Assembly (NCBI RefSeq): GCF_001552215.1
Contig: NZ_BCQT01000011.1
Location: 496,001 to 560,000, forward strand
DNA: 64,000 nt
Direction of reading: 5' to 3'
Origin: Actinomadura macra NBRC 14102
GTDB taxonomy: Bacteria; Actinomycetota; Actinomycetes; Streptosporangiales; Streptosporangiaceae
The translations under genes were made by a program, and so were the position numbers. Positions 45,301-53,670 of this stretch are shown piece by piece. The first letter of the stretch is position 1. Every line of letters starts with the position of its first letter. Under the pieces are notes generated by a model that was not told where the DNA came from, did no database searches, and saw only the letters and a list, made by a program, of their open reading frames with translations.

Positions 45301-47108
45301 GACGGCGTGGTCACCGCGAAGGGGATCGCGCGCCGCAGGTCACCCGGCACCCTGGCCACGCCCGTCACGGCGAGTCCGTGCAGGCCGAGGGCCTCCCGAA
45401 GCGCATCGGGCCGGAGCCGGTGCTCCGAGGTGCCGAGGACGAGGAGGACGCCCGCTCCGACGGCCCATCCGAGCGCGGCTCCGCCGAGAGCGTCCAGCGG
45501 AAGGTGCGCGCCCACGTACACCCTGGCCGCGCCGACGGCGGCGACCATGAGCCACAGGACGCGCCGGTACGGACGGGAAAGGTAGGCACCGGCCACGGTG
45601 ACCAGTGCCGCGGCCACGGCCGTGTGTCCTGCGACGAACCCGGTGCCCCACGGGGTCCCGTCGGCCCGGAGCGTGACACCCTCCAGCAGCGCGGCGGGAC
45701 GTGGCCGGCCCGACACGTCCTCGACGACCTTGGCGAGCAGCCACGCGAGCGACCCGCTCACCCCCAATGAGACGGCCAGGCGGAACCTGCGCGCCAGCGC
45801 GGCACCGGCCGCGGCCACGGCGACCGCGCCGATCCAGCCCGCCTGCGTCACCAGCCACATCGGAAGTCCGATCGAGCCGGGAAGATCGTTCACCAGCCGG
45901 AACAGGGCGACCTCCCAGCCGGGAGCACCCCCGTTCAGTGTGGCCAGGACCAGCAGCACGGCCAGGGCGATCACGAGCCTGACCGCGTCCATCGGGTGAC
46001 GGAAGGCGGTACCGCGCGACCAGGTGGCGAGCAGCGGCCGGCCCCACCGCCAGCCGAGCCACAGGGCACCGCCCGCGGGCAGATAGGCGAGGTAGGTGAA
46101 GAAGCGGAACAGCAGCACCCCGGCGGTGGCGGCGGGCAGATCCGCACCCGTCAGGTCCAGACCGCCGATCATGGCGAGCTCGAGGACGCCCGCGCTGCCC
46201 GGGGTGAGCGGGATCGCGGTCACCTGCCGGGCGACCGTGTAGACCGCGAACGCCTCCAGGACGCCCACCCTCGACACGCCGGTCGCCTGGAGCGACAGGT
46301 ACAGCACGGCGAACAGGCAGAGGTGGTACCCCACCGCGGAGACCGTCAGCACCGGCCACCGGGAGCGGATCAGCTCGCGGGCACCGGCCTGGAAACGCGC
46401 CACGTCATCGCCGTGGCCGCCGATCCTGCGGTGCAGCAGCCGGGCGAGGGGACGCGCGGCGCGGACGGCCGCGCCCACGACGGCGGAGGCGGCGCGGCCA
46501 TCGCGCAGCAGGACGACCGCGAGCGCCACGAGCAATGCCGCGAGGACGAGACCCAGAACGCCCGCACCCTGGACCTGCGGAGGCACATCGGACGCCAGGG
46601 CGAGCAGTCCCAGGGCCAGCAGCGGCAGGGTCAGCCGCGCGACGAGGTTCCAGATACCGGTGACCAACACTTGGAGCGCGATCGGCGCGGGCGCGAAGCC
46701 GAGTTCCCGGCACATCGCGACGTTCAGCGCCGCCCCGGCGGCGCCACCGCCCGGCAAAGCGTAGGACAGAGCGGTGGTCACGACGTTGATGACACAGGCG
46801 GGGGCCGTCCGCAATCCGGGAAGCGCGGCACTGAGCGAGAGAGCCGAGACGACGACGGAAAGGACCGTGAACGCCGACAGCAGCGCCAGTTCCAGCGGGT
46901 CCACACGCGTCCGCAGGATGCCGGCGACCTCCTCCAGATCGACCATGCGGGGCAGGGCCATACCGAAGATCGCGATGACGATCAGCAGGCCGGGGGCGCG
47001 CCTGAGCCAGCTCCGGCGGCGTCCCTGGCCGTCCAGTCGGTCGTGGTGCGGCGGGGTCGGCACGGGGGGTACGGACCCGCTCCCGGGTGCCTGCGCGCGG
47101 GTCGGCAT
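42357..47108 (-). CDS. Giant six-module membrane protein: UPF0104 - PAP2 - kinase-like - PAP2 - kinase-like - UPF0104
   Basis: 1583 residues. Order: lysylphosphatidylglycerol synthase-type flippase domain (~35-345); PAP2 phosphatase 1 (~370-560; KVVEDVSGRPRP, GFVAGHTAVA, ARVYVGAHLPLD); APH/RIO-like kinase 1 (~580-760; HRDLLPENILID at ~714 but VGWG instead of DFG); PAP2 2 (~800-1000; KSVADRGRP, SGHAAVA, SRVYVGAHFPLD); kinase 2 (~1020-1230; HRDLRLANVLID at ~1158, VDFG intact); second UPF0104 domain (~1270-1570). Likely handles lipid-linked phosphates, perhaps flipping and dephosphorylating a lipid with kinase control. ATG 47108 follows TTGGAGCAGGC. It lies 29 bases after the STAS gene. Confidence 0.85.
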   Translation of the reverse strand: MPTRAQAPGSGSVPPVPTPPHHDRLDGQGRRRSWLRRAPGLLIVIAIFGMALPRMVDLEEVAGILRTRVDPLELALLSAFTVLSVVVSALSLSAALPGLRTAPACVINVVTTALSYALPGGGAAGAALNVAMCRELGFAPAPIALQVLVTGIWNLVARLTLPLLALGLLALASDVPPQVQGAGVLGLVLAALLVALAVVLLRDGRAASAVVGAAVRAARPLARLLHRRIGGHGDDVARFQAGARELIRSRWPVLTVSAVGYHLCLFAVLYLSLQATGVSRVGVLEAFAVYTVARQVTAIPLTPGSAGVLELAMIGGLDLTGADLPAATAGVLLFRFFTYLAYLPAGGALWLGWRWGRPLLATWSRGTAFRHPMDAVRLVIALAVLLVLATLNGGAPGWEVALFRLVNDLPGSIGLPMWLVTQAGWIGAVAVAAAGAALARRFRLAVSLGVSGSLAWLLAKVVEDVSGRPRPAALLEGVTLRADGTPWGTGFVAGHTAVAAALVTVAGAYLSRPYRRVLWLMVAAVGAARVYVGAHLPLDALGGAALGWAVGAGVLLVLGTSEHRLRPDALREALGLHGLAVTGVARVPGDLRRAIPFAVTTPSGRLFVKVVGRDQRDADALHRLGRLWRRRPGEPPFATAKHLAEHEGYLLMRARQAGARAPAVRFVAEVAPGSWALVMDHIDARPPHAPDAPDREVLDDLWRQLAALRRGRIAHRDLLPENILIDGRRRPWIVGWGRAETDTNPALFDEDAARLAAMSTVGHVTHTLPPPAWRPPDIPTDGPAPVRPLLTIGRFNPFLAKAPATARHPADVIRVLAGLSACLILAVFAADGFLLRPEADAFRLVNALPGWLFGPVNIVMQAGALGAVAVAAVAALAARRTRPAVDLAVAGALAWLLAKLVKSVADRGRPGALLSEVVLRGAHEGGLGFVSGHAAVAAALATAAAAYVRRPVRWVLWTVAIAVPLSRVYVGAHFPLDVIAGAALGWAVGGAVHLVHGTPNHVPAPELIDAGLVRCGLTAPKAVPLKVDARGSVPFTAVTGGGRSVFVKALGRDQRDADLLFKAARFLLYREVEDETPVPSPKRQVEHEAYMLMRAAAAGVRVPAVIGVAPAGRGTWILAEEAIDAKSLDGPARRPPDDEFLHSLWGEVAKLRRARIAHRDLRLANVLIDSDGRPVLVDFGFAEDAAGDGRLAQDVAELLVSTAFVAGPHQAVRAAVGVLGLAAVEAAAGFLQPLALAGSTRAKLRGNPRLLDEVRAAMVEAGGTRVPPRPLSRLPARPWFLLLLVAAGYGTYHALIGITGVRSPASVLTEVHARWLLAATLLVVLGYAAGALSLMGAAWRDLAFGRTYLCQLAASYASRQHQAGRGAGDVLERHVRGHGAGPEEAAETIALTRLTGALVHVTALTLAVVSATSQGWGTLRPPVWSRPLALAVTAAACAGAVLAWHRRAEFIPPLRAAALALPRRLERPAHLLMLVGGSSAVTSCSVLAFLSVAHAMNVSLSPAVLAAVYLALIPLRLLGPLPGGVGIVEPVLVLALVALGTGPTQAVMTVLLFRVLSFWLPVLPGALAFHRTRHPASGAGGHE

Positions 47109-47137
47109 GCCTGCTCCAAGTGTCACGGACGGGGGGT

Positions 47138-47509
47138 TCAGCGACGTGGCGCCGGGGCTCCCGCCACCGGGACGAAGCGCCGGTACAGGCCGGTGATGCG
47201 CAGAACCTTCGCGACCTGCGGACGCACTCCGGTGATGGTGACCGACCCGCCGCGGCGCTCGGCCAGGTCGCTGACGGCCACGATCGCCGCGACACCCCGC
47301 GCGTCGCAGAACGTCAGCGAGGACGCGTCGATCACGATGTCCGGGCCGCGGTCCTGGATGATGCGGGTCAGCGCCACACGGAACGTCACGTCCGTGGCGA
47401 TGTCCAGTTCTCCGGCGACCGCCACGCGGGTGGGACCGGACCCGGTGTCCCGGAGAAGCGTCGTGACCAGTTGCGGGGACGAAGGCGGCGATATGGCGTA
47501 TGCGTTCAT
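47138..47509 (-). CDS. STAS-domain protein (anti-sigma antagonist-like) lacking the phosphoserine
   Basis: 123 residues. STAS fold: TRVAVAGELDIATDVTFRVAL, IVIDASSLTFCDARGVAAIVAV, GVRPQVAKVLRITGL. SpoIIAA-type proteins carry a phosphorylatable serine in DSSG; here the segment is CDARG, with alanine in that position, so partner switching by phosphorylation is doubtful. AAGGAAACGTC precedes ATG 47509. First gene of the unit with the giant membrane protein. Confidence 0.87.
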   Translation of the reverse strand: MNAYAISPPSSPQLVTTLLRDTGSGPTRVAVAGELDIATDVTFRVALTRIIQDRGPDIVIDASSLTFCDARGVAAIVAVSDLAERRGGSVTITGVRPQVAKVLRITGLYRRFVPVAGAPAPRR

Positions 47510-47572
47510 GACGTTTCCTTTGACGAGCCTGGGATTCCCCTTAGGTTCCGACGCCGGCGCATACGGACTGTA

Positions 47573-47586
47573 GGGACGAAGGTCCC
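47573..47586. promoter_or_regulatory. DosR-like box between STAS and GH65 genes
   Basis: GGGACGAAGGTCCC (GGGACCTTCGTCCC on the minus strand), 64 bases before the leftward STAS start and 159 before the rightward GH65 start. Extra GGTCC half-sites follow to 47606. Confidence 0.75.
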
Positions 47587-47744
47587 GCAGGAGGTCCGCC
47601 AAGGTCCGCCGTCCTCGTTTCAGCCACGCATCAAGAAGGGGACAAAGCCGCCGGTAGGGCGATCCGCTACCGAGCACCGAGACCGCCGGGTGAGAACCTG
47701 GCAGCGCCGGACGCCGGATTAACGACGACATCGGAGGAGCGGCC

Positions 47745-50162
47745 ATGAACCGATGGGTCCTGGCCTACGACGGATATGAGCCCGCCGCCGAAAGGCTGCG
47801 GGAAGCACTGTGCACGCTGGGCAACGGCTATGTCGCCACCCGGGGCGCCGCGCCGGAGTCACGCGCCGACGGCGTCCATTATCCGGGCACCTATGTCGCC
47901 GGCTGTTACGACCGGCTCTCCGCCGATATCCACGGCCGGCCCTTCGACAACACCGACCTGGTCAACATGCCCAACTGGCTGCCGCTCAACTTCCGTGCCG
48001 CCGGCGGCGAGTGGTTCGACCCCGACCGTGCCTTACGGGACGGGACGCTCCACTCCTTCCGGCAGGAACTCGACCTCCGGCGCGGCGTCCTGACCCGCCT
48101 CCTGCGCTTCACCGATTCGGCCGGGCGGGCGTTCCGGCTGGTCCAGCGCAGGATCGTGTCCATGCATGACCCGCATCTGGCCGCGCTGGAGACCACGATC
48201 GTGCCGGAAGACTGGACCGGCACACTGGAGGTCCGGTCGGCGCTGGACGGGCGGGTCCTCAACTCAGGGGTGACCCGCTACCGGGACCTGCCCGGGAAGC
48301 ACCTGCGCTGCGCGGAACCACGGCCGCAGGACGACCCGGAACTGATCGCCCTCCACGCGGCAACCGTCTCCTCCCGGATCGAGGTCGCCGTGGCGGCCAG
48401 GACCCGCAGCTCGGCACCGGCTGAGCGCACCTTCCGCGTCGAGGACGCCTGGGCGGCCCATGACCTGGCCATAGACGTCCAGGAGGGGGTCCCCGTCACG
48501 ATCGAGAAGGTGGCCGCCCTGTTCACCTCCCGGGACCGCGCGATCGAGGAATGCGGCCAGGCCGCCCGGGTCGCCGCCGCACGGGCGGGGGACTTCGACA
48601 CCCTTGTGCAGCGGCACACGATGGCCTGGACCCGCCTGTGGCGGCGCTGCCAGCTGAGCGTGGACCACGTCGAGGTGCAGCGCGTCCTCAACCTCCACAT
48701 CTTCCACCTGCTGCAGACGGTGTCGGAGCACAGCGTCGACCTGGACGTCGGGGTACCCGCGCGTGGCCTGCACGGGGAGGCGTACAGAGGTCACGTCTTC
48801 TGGGACGAGCTGTTCATCCTGCCCTTCCTGACACTGCGGTTCCCCGAGATCGCACGGGCGCTGCTGATGTACCGGTGGCGGCGGCTCCCCCAGGCGCGGC
48901 TCGAGGCCGCCGAGGCGGGGCACCGGGGAGCCATGTTCCCGTGGCAGAGCGCGGCGGACGGGCGGGAGGAGACGCAGCGGATGCACCTCAACCCGCGCTC
49001 GGAGCGCTGGCTGCCCGACCACACGCACCTGCAACGCCATGTCGGGCTGACCATCGCCCACAACGTCTGGCGGTTCTTCGAGGCGACCGGGGACCTCGAC
49101 TTCCTCGCCGAGTACGGGGCGGAGATCATTTTGGAGATCGCGCGGTTCTTCGCCGACCTCGCCGGCTACGACCGCTCACGCGACCGGTACAGGATCCGCG
49201 GCGTCATGGGGCCGGACGAGTACCACGACGCCTACCCGGGCCGGGACGAGCCGGGCCTGGAGGACAACGCCTACACCAACATCTTCGCCGCATGGGTGCT
49301 GCGGCGCGCGCTGGAGGCGCTGGCCGCGCTTCCCGAGGATCGTCGCGCGGAGTTGCGCGAGCGCCTCGCGCTGACAGGTGAGGAGGTCACGCGGTTCGAG
49401 GACGTGGCCGGCAAGATGTACGTCCCGTTCCATGACGGGGTCATCAGCCAGTTCGAAGGCTACGCGGACCTTGAGGAGTTCGACTGGACGGGCTATCGGG
49501 AGCGCTACGGCGACATCCGCAGGCTCGACAGGATTCTGGAGGCCGAAGGCGACACTGCCAACCGCTACAAGGCTTCCAAACAGGCGGACGTTCTGATGCT
49601 GTTCTACGTGCTCTCACCCGGAGAACTCGACGGTGTCCTGCGACGCCTCGGGTACGACCACGGGCCCGGTCTCGTCGCCAGGACGATCGACTACTACCTG
49701 CGGCGTACCTGTGATGGATCGACGCTCAGCTCGCTGGTCCACGCCTGGATCCTGGCGCGAACCGACGGCGAGGCGGCGTGGCGAATCTTCCTTGACACGC
49801 TCGGCAGCGACGTCGAGGACGTCCAGCACGGCACCACCGCCGAGGGCGTCCACCTGGGGGCGATGGCCGGCACTGTCGACCTCGTCCAGCGCTGCTACGC
49901 CGGGATCGGCACCCAGGACGGCATCCTCCGGCTGGAACCCCGGCTGCCGGCCCAGATCGGTCACCTGCGCCTCGGGCTGCGCTACCGCGGACACTGGGGT
50001 ATCGACCTGAGCTGTCGCCACGACAGCCTCCGGGTGACGCTCCAGCCCGGTGTCGCCTCTCCCATCAGCATCACCTACGGGACCGAAGAGATCGTCATCG
50101 AGCCCGGCACGTCCTGGGAGCGCCCTCTTCAGCAGGGCAGGACCGTCCCGCCCACCGGTTGA
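47745..50162 (+). CDS. Glycoside hydrolase family 65 protein (disaccharide phosphorylase-like)
   Basis: 805 residues. N-terminal beta-sandwich (~1-270; RFTDSAGRAFRLVQRRIVS), linker, (alpha/alpha)6 barrel with GHVFWDELFILPFL and the general-acid glutamate in MGPDEYHDAYPG near residue 490, KQADVLMLFY and HGTTAEGVHLGAMAGT, then a C-terminal beta domain. Family members phosphorolyse trehalose, maltose or kojibiose, saving ATP by producing glucose 1-phosphate. Rv2006 of M. tuberculosis fuses such a domain to an OtsB-like phosphatase and is DosR-regulated; here the GH65 part stands alone. GAGGAGCGGCC precedes the ATG. Confidence 0.92.
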   Translation: MNRWVLAYDGYEPAAERLREALCTLGNGYVATRGAAPESRADGVHYPGTYVAGCYDRLSADIHGRPFDNTDLVNMPNWLPLNFRAAGGEWFDPDRALRDGTLHSFRQELDLRRGVLTRLLRFTDSAGRAFRLVQRRIVSMHDPHLAALETTIVPEDWTGTLEVRSALDGRVLNSGVTRYRDLPGKHLRCAEPRPQDDPELIALHAATVSSRIEVAVAARTRSSAPAERTFRVEDAWAAHDLAIDVQEGVPVTIEKVAALFTSRDRAIEECGQAARVAAARAGDFDTLVQRHTMAWTRLWRRCQLSVDHVEVQRVLNLHIFHLLQTVSEHSVDLDVGVPARGLHGEAYRGHVFWDELFILPFLTLRFPEIARALLMYRWRRLPQARLEAAEAGHRGAMFPWQSAADGREETQRMHLNPRSERWLPDHTHLQRHVGLTIAHNVWRFFEATGDLDFLAEYGAEIILEIARFFADLAGYDRSRDRYRIRGVMGPDEYHDAYPGRDEPGLEDNAYTNIFAAWVLRRALEALAALPEDRRAELRERLALTGEEVTRFEDVAGKMYVPFHDGVISQFEGYADLEEFDWTGYRERYGDIRRLDRILEAEGDTANRYKASKQADVLMLFYVLSPGELDGVLRRLGYDHGPGLVARTIDYYLRRTCDGSTLSSLVHAWILARTDGEAAWRIFLDTLGSDVEDVQHGTTAEGVHLGAMAGTVDLVQRCYAGIGTQDGILRLEPRLPAQIGHLRLGLRYRGHWGIDLSCRHDSLRVTLQPGVASPISITYGTEEIVIEPGTSWERPLQQGRTVPPTG

Positions 50163-50226
50163 GCAGGCGCTTCGGATCCGTGACGGGCGAGCACGTCCGC
50201 TCGCGCTCGCTCAGGTGACCACGAGA

Positions 50227-50240
50227 TGGACTTTGGTCCC
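50227..50240. promoter_or_regulatory. DosR-like box upstream of Hsp20
   Basis: TGGACTTTGGTCCC, 210 bases before the Hsp20 ATG and 16 before the small ORF at 50256. CATAAA at 50290-50295 is a possible -10. Confidence 0.7.
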
Positions 50241-50255
50241 GGTCATAGGGGACGC

Positions 50256-50450
50256 ATGACCATGGGGACGAGGCCCACGCGGAGAAAGCATAAAGGTGCA
50301 CTCACCGATGGGGAGGGCGCCGAGACCGGAGCAGACGAGGGGCGGCCATACCGAGGCCGCACGACCCACCGTCGCCAAGACGGCTCATCCGGGCCCGAGG
50401 GTCAATCCCCGTCGGGGGTGTCCACCGACCCCGAGCCGAGGGAGGCATAA
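50256..50450 (+). CDS. Possible 64-residue ORF coupled to Hsp20
   Basis: Encodes a polar, disordered, Arg/Gly/Glu-rich peptide. Its TAA overlaps the Hsp20 ATG by one base (TAATG), which suggests coupling, and GGGGAC lies just before the ATG. Against it: low-complexity composition and a start so close to the box that transcription might begin downstream. The alternative is an untranslated leader of ~200 bases. Confidence 0.3.
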   Translation: MTMGTRPTRRKHKGALTDGEGAETGADEGRPYRGRTTHRRQDGSSGPEGQSPSGVSTDPEPREA

Positions 50451-50866
50451 TGAGCACACTACAGCGGCGCGAGCAGCGGAGTATCTTCCCTGACCTGTTC
50501 GAATGGATGGAATCGCCGTTCGCTCTGCTGCGGGCAGGCTCCGGCCAGACCATGCGCGTCGAGGACTACGTCGACGGCGAGGACCACGTGATCCGGGCCG
50601 AGCTGCCCGGTATCGACCCCGACAAGGACGTGGAGATCACCGTCACCGGCGGCGTGCTGAGCGTTCGCGCCGAGCGCCACGAGGGAAAGAAGGAAGCGCA
50701 CCGGTCCGAATTCCACTACGGGGCGTTCACCCGGTCCTTCACCCTTCCGCCTGACACCGCGATCGACGACATCAGCGCGTCCTACGACAAGGGCATCCTC
50801 ACCATCCGCGTGCCGATGCCGAAGGCCGCCAAACGCGAAGCGAAACGGATCACCGTCAAGAAGTGA
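50450..50866 (+). CDS. Hsp20/alpha-crystallin chaperone (HspX-like)
   Basis: 138 residues. Short N-terminal arm (FPDLFEWMESPFALL), alpha-crystallin domain (~35-125: MRVEDYVDGEDHVIRAELPGIDPDKDVEITV, FTRSFTLPPDTAIDDISASYDKGILTIRVP) and a Lys/Arg-rich tail without a clear IxI motif. An ATP-independent holdase that keeps proteins soluble; HspX is the archetypal DosR-induced protein. GGGAGGCATA lies before the ATG. The USP at 50950 follows after 83 bases. Confidence 0.94.
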   Translation: MSTLQRREQRSIFPDLFEWMESPFALLRAGSGQTMRVEDYVDGEDHVIRAELPGIDPDKDVEITVTGGVLSVRAERHEGKKEAHRSEFHYGAFTRSFTLPPDTAIDDISASYDKGILTIRVPMPKAAKREAKRITVKK

Positions 50867-50949
50867 CCCTTGGAGCCGGAGGAGGGCATCGGGCCGGGGC
50901 GGCCGGTTCGATGCCCTTCCTGCCGCCCTACCGAAGTGGGATGAGGACG

Positions 50950-51669
50950 ATGGCGCCATTCTCCATTACAGATCAGATCCTCGTGGGACTGGACGGTTCG
51001 GCGGCGTCGCTGGCGGCCCTGCGCTGGGCCGTCGCCGAGGCGGAACTGCGGCACGCCGAGATCGTGGCCGTCCGCTCGTGGCGGGCCAGCCGCGAATGGC
51101 TGGCCCCCTACGCCGTGATGGCCAGCCGTCCGTCCCCCGGACGGGAACGCGAACGGGCACGGCGTGCCCTGGCGTCCGACGTGCTGGCTGTCCTGGGCCC
51201 CGCCCCGGCGGTGAAGGTCCATCAGGAACTGGTCTACGGGGAGCCCGCCCGCACCTTGGTCGACCGCGCTGCGACGGTTGATCTGCTCGTTCTCGGTGGC
51301 CACCGTGGCGATGGCCAGGCGACACCGGCCATCGGACCGGTCGGCGCGGCCTGCCTGAGACGCGCCGCGTGCCCTGTCGTGATCGTCGCACCCGGCAGCC
51401 GCCGCGAGGGTGCCCATGGTCACCGCGAACGCCCGGCCGATGAGGAGCGGACGGCCTCCCAGCCGGAGCTGACGCTCTTCGGCCCGCGTACCGATCGACA
51501 CGGAGCGCGGGGGCGTGCGGGACGTCCCGACCGGGCGGAAGAACCTCGGACGGGGCGGGCTTCGCGGTCTGGGGAACAGCGGTCTGGAGAGCACGGGGAC
51601 GACCGGCGGGCTCCACTGCACCACCCCGGCGTCGCCCGGTCGGCCGCCGGCCGCGCGTACCCGCGGTGA
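50950..51669 (+). CDS. Universal stress protein with Arg-rich C-terminal extension
   Basis: 239 residues: one USP domain (~1-155; VGLDGSAASLAALRWAV, GHRGDGQATPAIGPVG, ACPVVIVAPGS) and ~80 residues of low-complexity Arg/Gly/Pro/Glu sequence after it. A USP would normally stop at about residue 158, so the tail may be read-through after loss of the original stop or a frameshift. ATG 50950 follows GAGGACG. No box of its own; probably transcribed with Hsp20. Confidence 0.8.
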   Translation: MAPFSITDQILVGLDGSAASLAALRWAVAEAELRHAEIVAVRSWRASREWLAPYAVMASRPSPGRERERARRALASDVLAVLGPAPAVKVHQELVYGEPARTLVDRAATVDLLVLGGHRGDGQATPAIGPVGAACLRRAACPVVIVAPGSRREGAHGHRERPADEERTASQPELTLFGPRTDRHGARGRAGRPDRAEEPRTGRASRSGEQRSGEHGDDRRAPLHHPGVARSAAGRAYPR

Positions 51670-51699
51670 GGCACCGGTCAGTCGGACGTCCGGCACACG

Positions 51700-51725
51700 A
51701 AAGGCCCGGCACGTGCCGGGCCTTT
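51700..51725. terminator. Perfect 26-base palindromic terminator
   Basis: Arms AAAGGCCCGGCAC / GTGCCGGGCCTTT with no spacer, T- and A-ended on opposite strands, between convergent USP genes: a bidirectional terminator. Confidence 0.9.
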
Positions 51726-51770
51726 CCTGCGTGCAGCCCGTTTGTGTTCAGGCTGTCGGCGTTGAGGCGG

Positions 51771-52652
51771 TCAGGTGTCGGTGCCTTCCTGCGCGGCGGA
51801 GCCGTGGGCGGGGACGATCGCCACCGGGCAGTGCGCGTGGTGCAGCAGGGCATGGCTGACCGCGCGGCTGCGAGGGATCATGAGACCTTCCCGTCCATGC
51901 GTGCCGGCGACGACGAGGTCGGCTTCCCGGGAGGCGGTCACCAGCGCCGCGGCGGGGTGCTCCTGGACGATCTCCTCGCGCACCTCGACGCCGGGGTACC
52001 GCTTGCGCCAGGGCGCGTGGGCCTCGACGACACGCCAGCGGGCCCTCTCTTCGATCCGCGACAGATCCGCTCCGGCTCCGGCTTCGTCCAGGCTCTCGGG
52101 GAACGGCCAGGCATGCACGATCCTCAGCCTGGCACCGCGGGTGGCGGCCGCCCGGAACGCGTACTCCAGCGTTGCCGCGTCCTCGCCGAGGCTCACCCCG
52201 GCAACGATCTCCCCGCGCTCGGACCCCGGTTCGCCGCGCACGACCACGACGGGGCACGCGGCGTGCCTCGCCGCTCCCTGGCTCACCGAGCCCAGGACGA
52301 GCCCGGTGAACCCGCCCAGGCCACGATGCCCCACCACGAGCTCGGCCGCGCGCTCCGACAGCTTGCACAGGGCCCGGACCGTCCGGTCGGAGACGAGCTC
52401 GATGCTCACCGGCACCTCGGGATGCCGGGAGTGGGCGATACGTTCGGCGCCCGCCAGGATCTGGCTGCCGGTCCGCGACAGCGACTCCGAGGTCTGCGGA
52501 GCGGTGTTCAGCGGAATATCGAAGGGCCAGTCCTCGGTGACGTGGACGATCGTCAGGTTCCGGCCGTGCCGGGCCGCCTCGTCCGCCGCCCACGCGACCG
52601 CGCGTTCGGACGGGGCCGAGCCGTCGGTCCCCACGATGATCGAATCGGACAT
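51771..52652 (-). CDS. Universal stress protein, tandem domains
   Basis: 293 residues. Domain 1 has the full loop GHRGLGGFTGLVLGSVS. Domain 2 is modified (GTHGREGLMIPRSRAVS) with loss of the final glycine. Strand 1: GTDGSAPSERAV; the second domain starts AGVSLGEDAATL without DGS. AAGGAGAGAG precedes the ATG. Follows the USP at 52720 by 67 bases on the same strand, probably one message. Confidence 0.92.
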   Translation of the reverse strand: MSDSIIVGTDGSAPSERAVAWAADEAARHGRNLTIVHVTEDWPFDIPLNTAPQTSESLSRTGSQILAGAERIAHSRHPEVPVSIELVSDRTVRALCKLSERAAELVVGHRGLGGFTGLVLGSVSQGAARHAACPVVVVRGEPGSERGEIVAGVSLGEDAATLEYAFRAAATRGARLRIVHAWPFPESLDEAGAGADLSRIEERARWRVVEAHAPWRKRYPGVEVREEIVQEHPAAALVTASREADLVVAGTHGREGLMIPRSRAVSHALLHHAHCPVAIVPAHGSAAQEGTDT

Positions 52653-52719
52653 CTCTCTCCTTCAGCTGGTCGGCCTCGTCAGCCGAGCGGTTTCTTGTCC
52701 GGAACGCCCAGCCCAGGGA

Positions 52720-53565
52720 TCACGCCCGGGGGCGGCTCCCGGCGGGGACCAGCACGACGGGGGAGCGGGCGTGGTGCAGCACCGCGTGGTTGACCCGTCC
52801 CAGCGCCATGCCCGACGGGCCGTGCCGGTGCCGTGCGCCGACCACCACCAAGGCGGCGTGCTCCGATGCCTCCACCAGGGCACGGGCCGGCGCGCTGTCG
52901 GCGACCACGTGCTTGACCTCGACGTCAGGGAATCGCTCGCCCAGGCCCGCCAGCGCCTCTGACAGCTCCATGTCCTCGGTGACCCGCCGGTCGGGAGCGG
53001 CGAACTCGGCGCCCACCGCGTGCAGCGCGGTGATCCTCGCCCCGCGCGAGGCCGCCTCGGTGAAGGCCCAGTCGAGAAGCGCGTCCTCGGCGTGCCGGCC
53101 CTCTATCCCGACGACGACGTTGGCGGGCGTGTCGTCGGGGTCCGGGGCGGGACGGGGCACCACCAGCACCGGGCATCGCGCATGGGCCGCCGTGTACAGG
53201 CCGACGGACCCGAACAGCAGGCCCTCGAAGCCGCCGAGGCCACGCGAGCCCACGGCCACCAACCCCGCCCGGTCGGACTCCGCCACCAGCGCGCTGCCCG
53301 GATCGACCGGGACCAACCGCGTGCTGACGTCCAGACCGGGGTGGATCTTCAGGGCGTAGTGCCGGGCCTCGTCCAGCATGCCCTCGCGCTCGGCGATCAA
53401 GCGCCGCAGGGCGTCCTCGGGGATCGCTCCGTCGTGCACCAGCGCACGGGACCCGTGCACCAGCAGCATCGGGCGGCGATGACGGACGGCGTAGTCCGCC
53501 GCCCAGTCCAGAGCCCGCCAGGCATGGGCAGAGCCGTCTATTCCCACCGTGATCGGAGCCGACAT
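52720..53565 (-). CDS. Universal stress protein, tandem domains
   Basis: 281 residues. Domain 1 loop GSRGLGGFEGLLFGSVG is canonical; domain 2 GARHRHGPSGMALGRVN lacks the second glycine and the GS end. Strand 1: GIDGSAHAWRAL, GIEGRHAEDALL. Start MSAPITVG at 53565, with GAGGGATG upstream; the longer frame is leader sequence. First of two leftward USP genes under the box at 53657. Confidence 0.92.
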   Translation of the reverse strand: MSAPITVGIDGSAHAWRALDWAADYAVRHRRPMLLVHGSRALVHDGAIPEDALRRLIAEREGMLDEARHYALKIHPGLDVSTRLVPVDPGSALVAESDRAGLVAVGSRGLGGFEGLLFGSVGLYTAAHARCPVLVVPRPAPDPDDTPANVVVGIEGRHAEDALLDWAFTEAASRGARITALHAVGAEFAAPDRRVTEDMELSEALAGLGERFPDVEVKHVVADSAPARALVEASEHAALVVVGARHRHGPSGMALGRVNHAVLHHARSPVVLVPAGSRPRA

Positions 53566-53656
53566 GGGGCATCCCTCCTCAGCCGTTCCGGCCAATACGC
53601 CTCCGACGCTAGGCCGGAGTCCCCTGCCGGTCAGCGGCCGAACGTCCCTCATCGCA

Positions 53657-53670
53657 GGGACCAGGGTCAC
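53657..53670. promoter_or_regulatory. DosR-like box for the leftward USP pair
   Basis: GGGACCAGGGTCAC, 92 bases before the start at 53565; right half imperfect. Confidence 0.6.

Noticed and set aside
43413..45770. 785-codon open frame on the plus strand
   Set aside because: Lies opposite the six-module membrane protein; low-complexity shadow.
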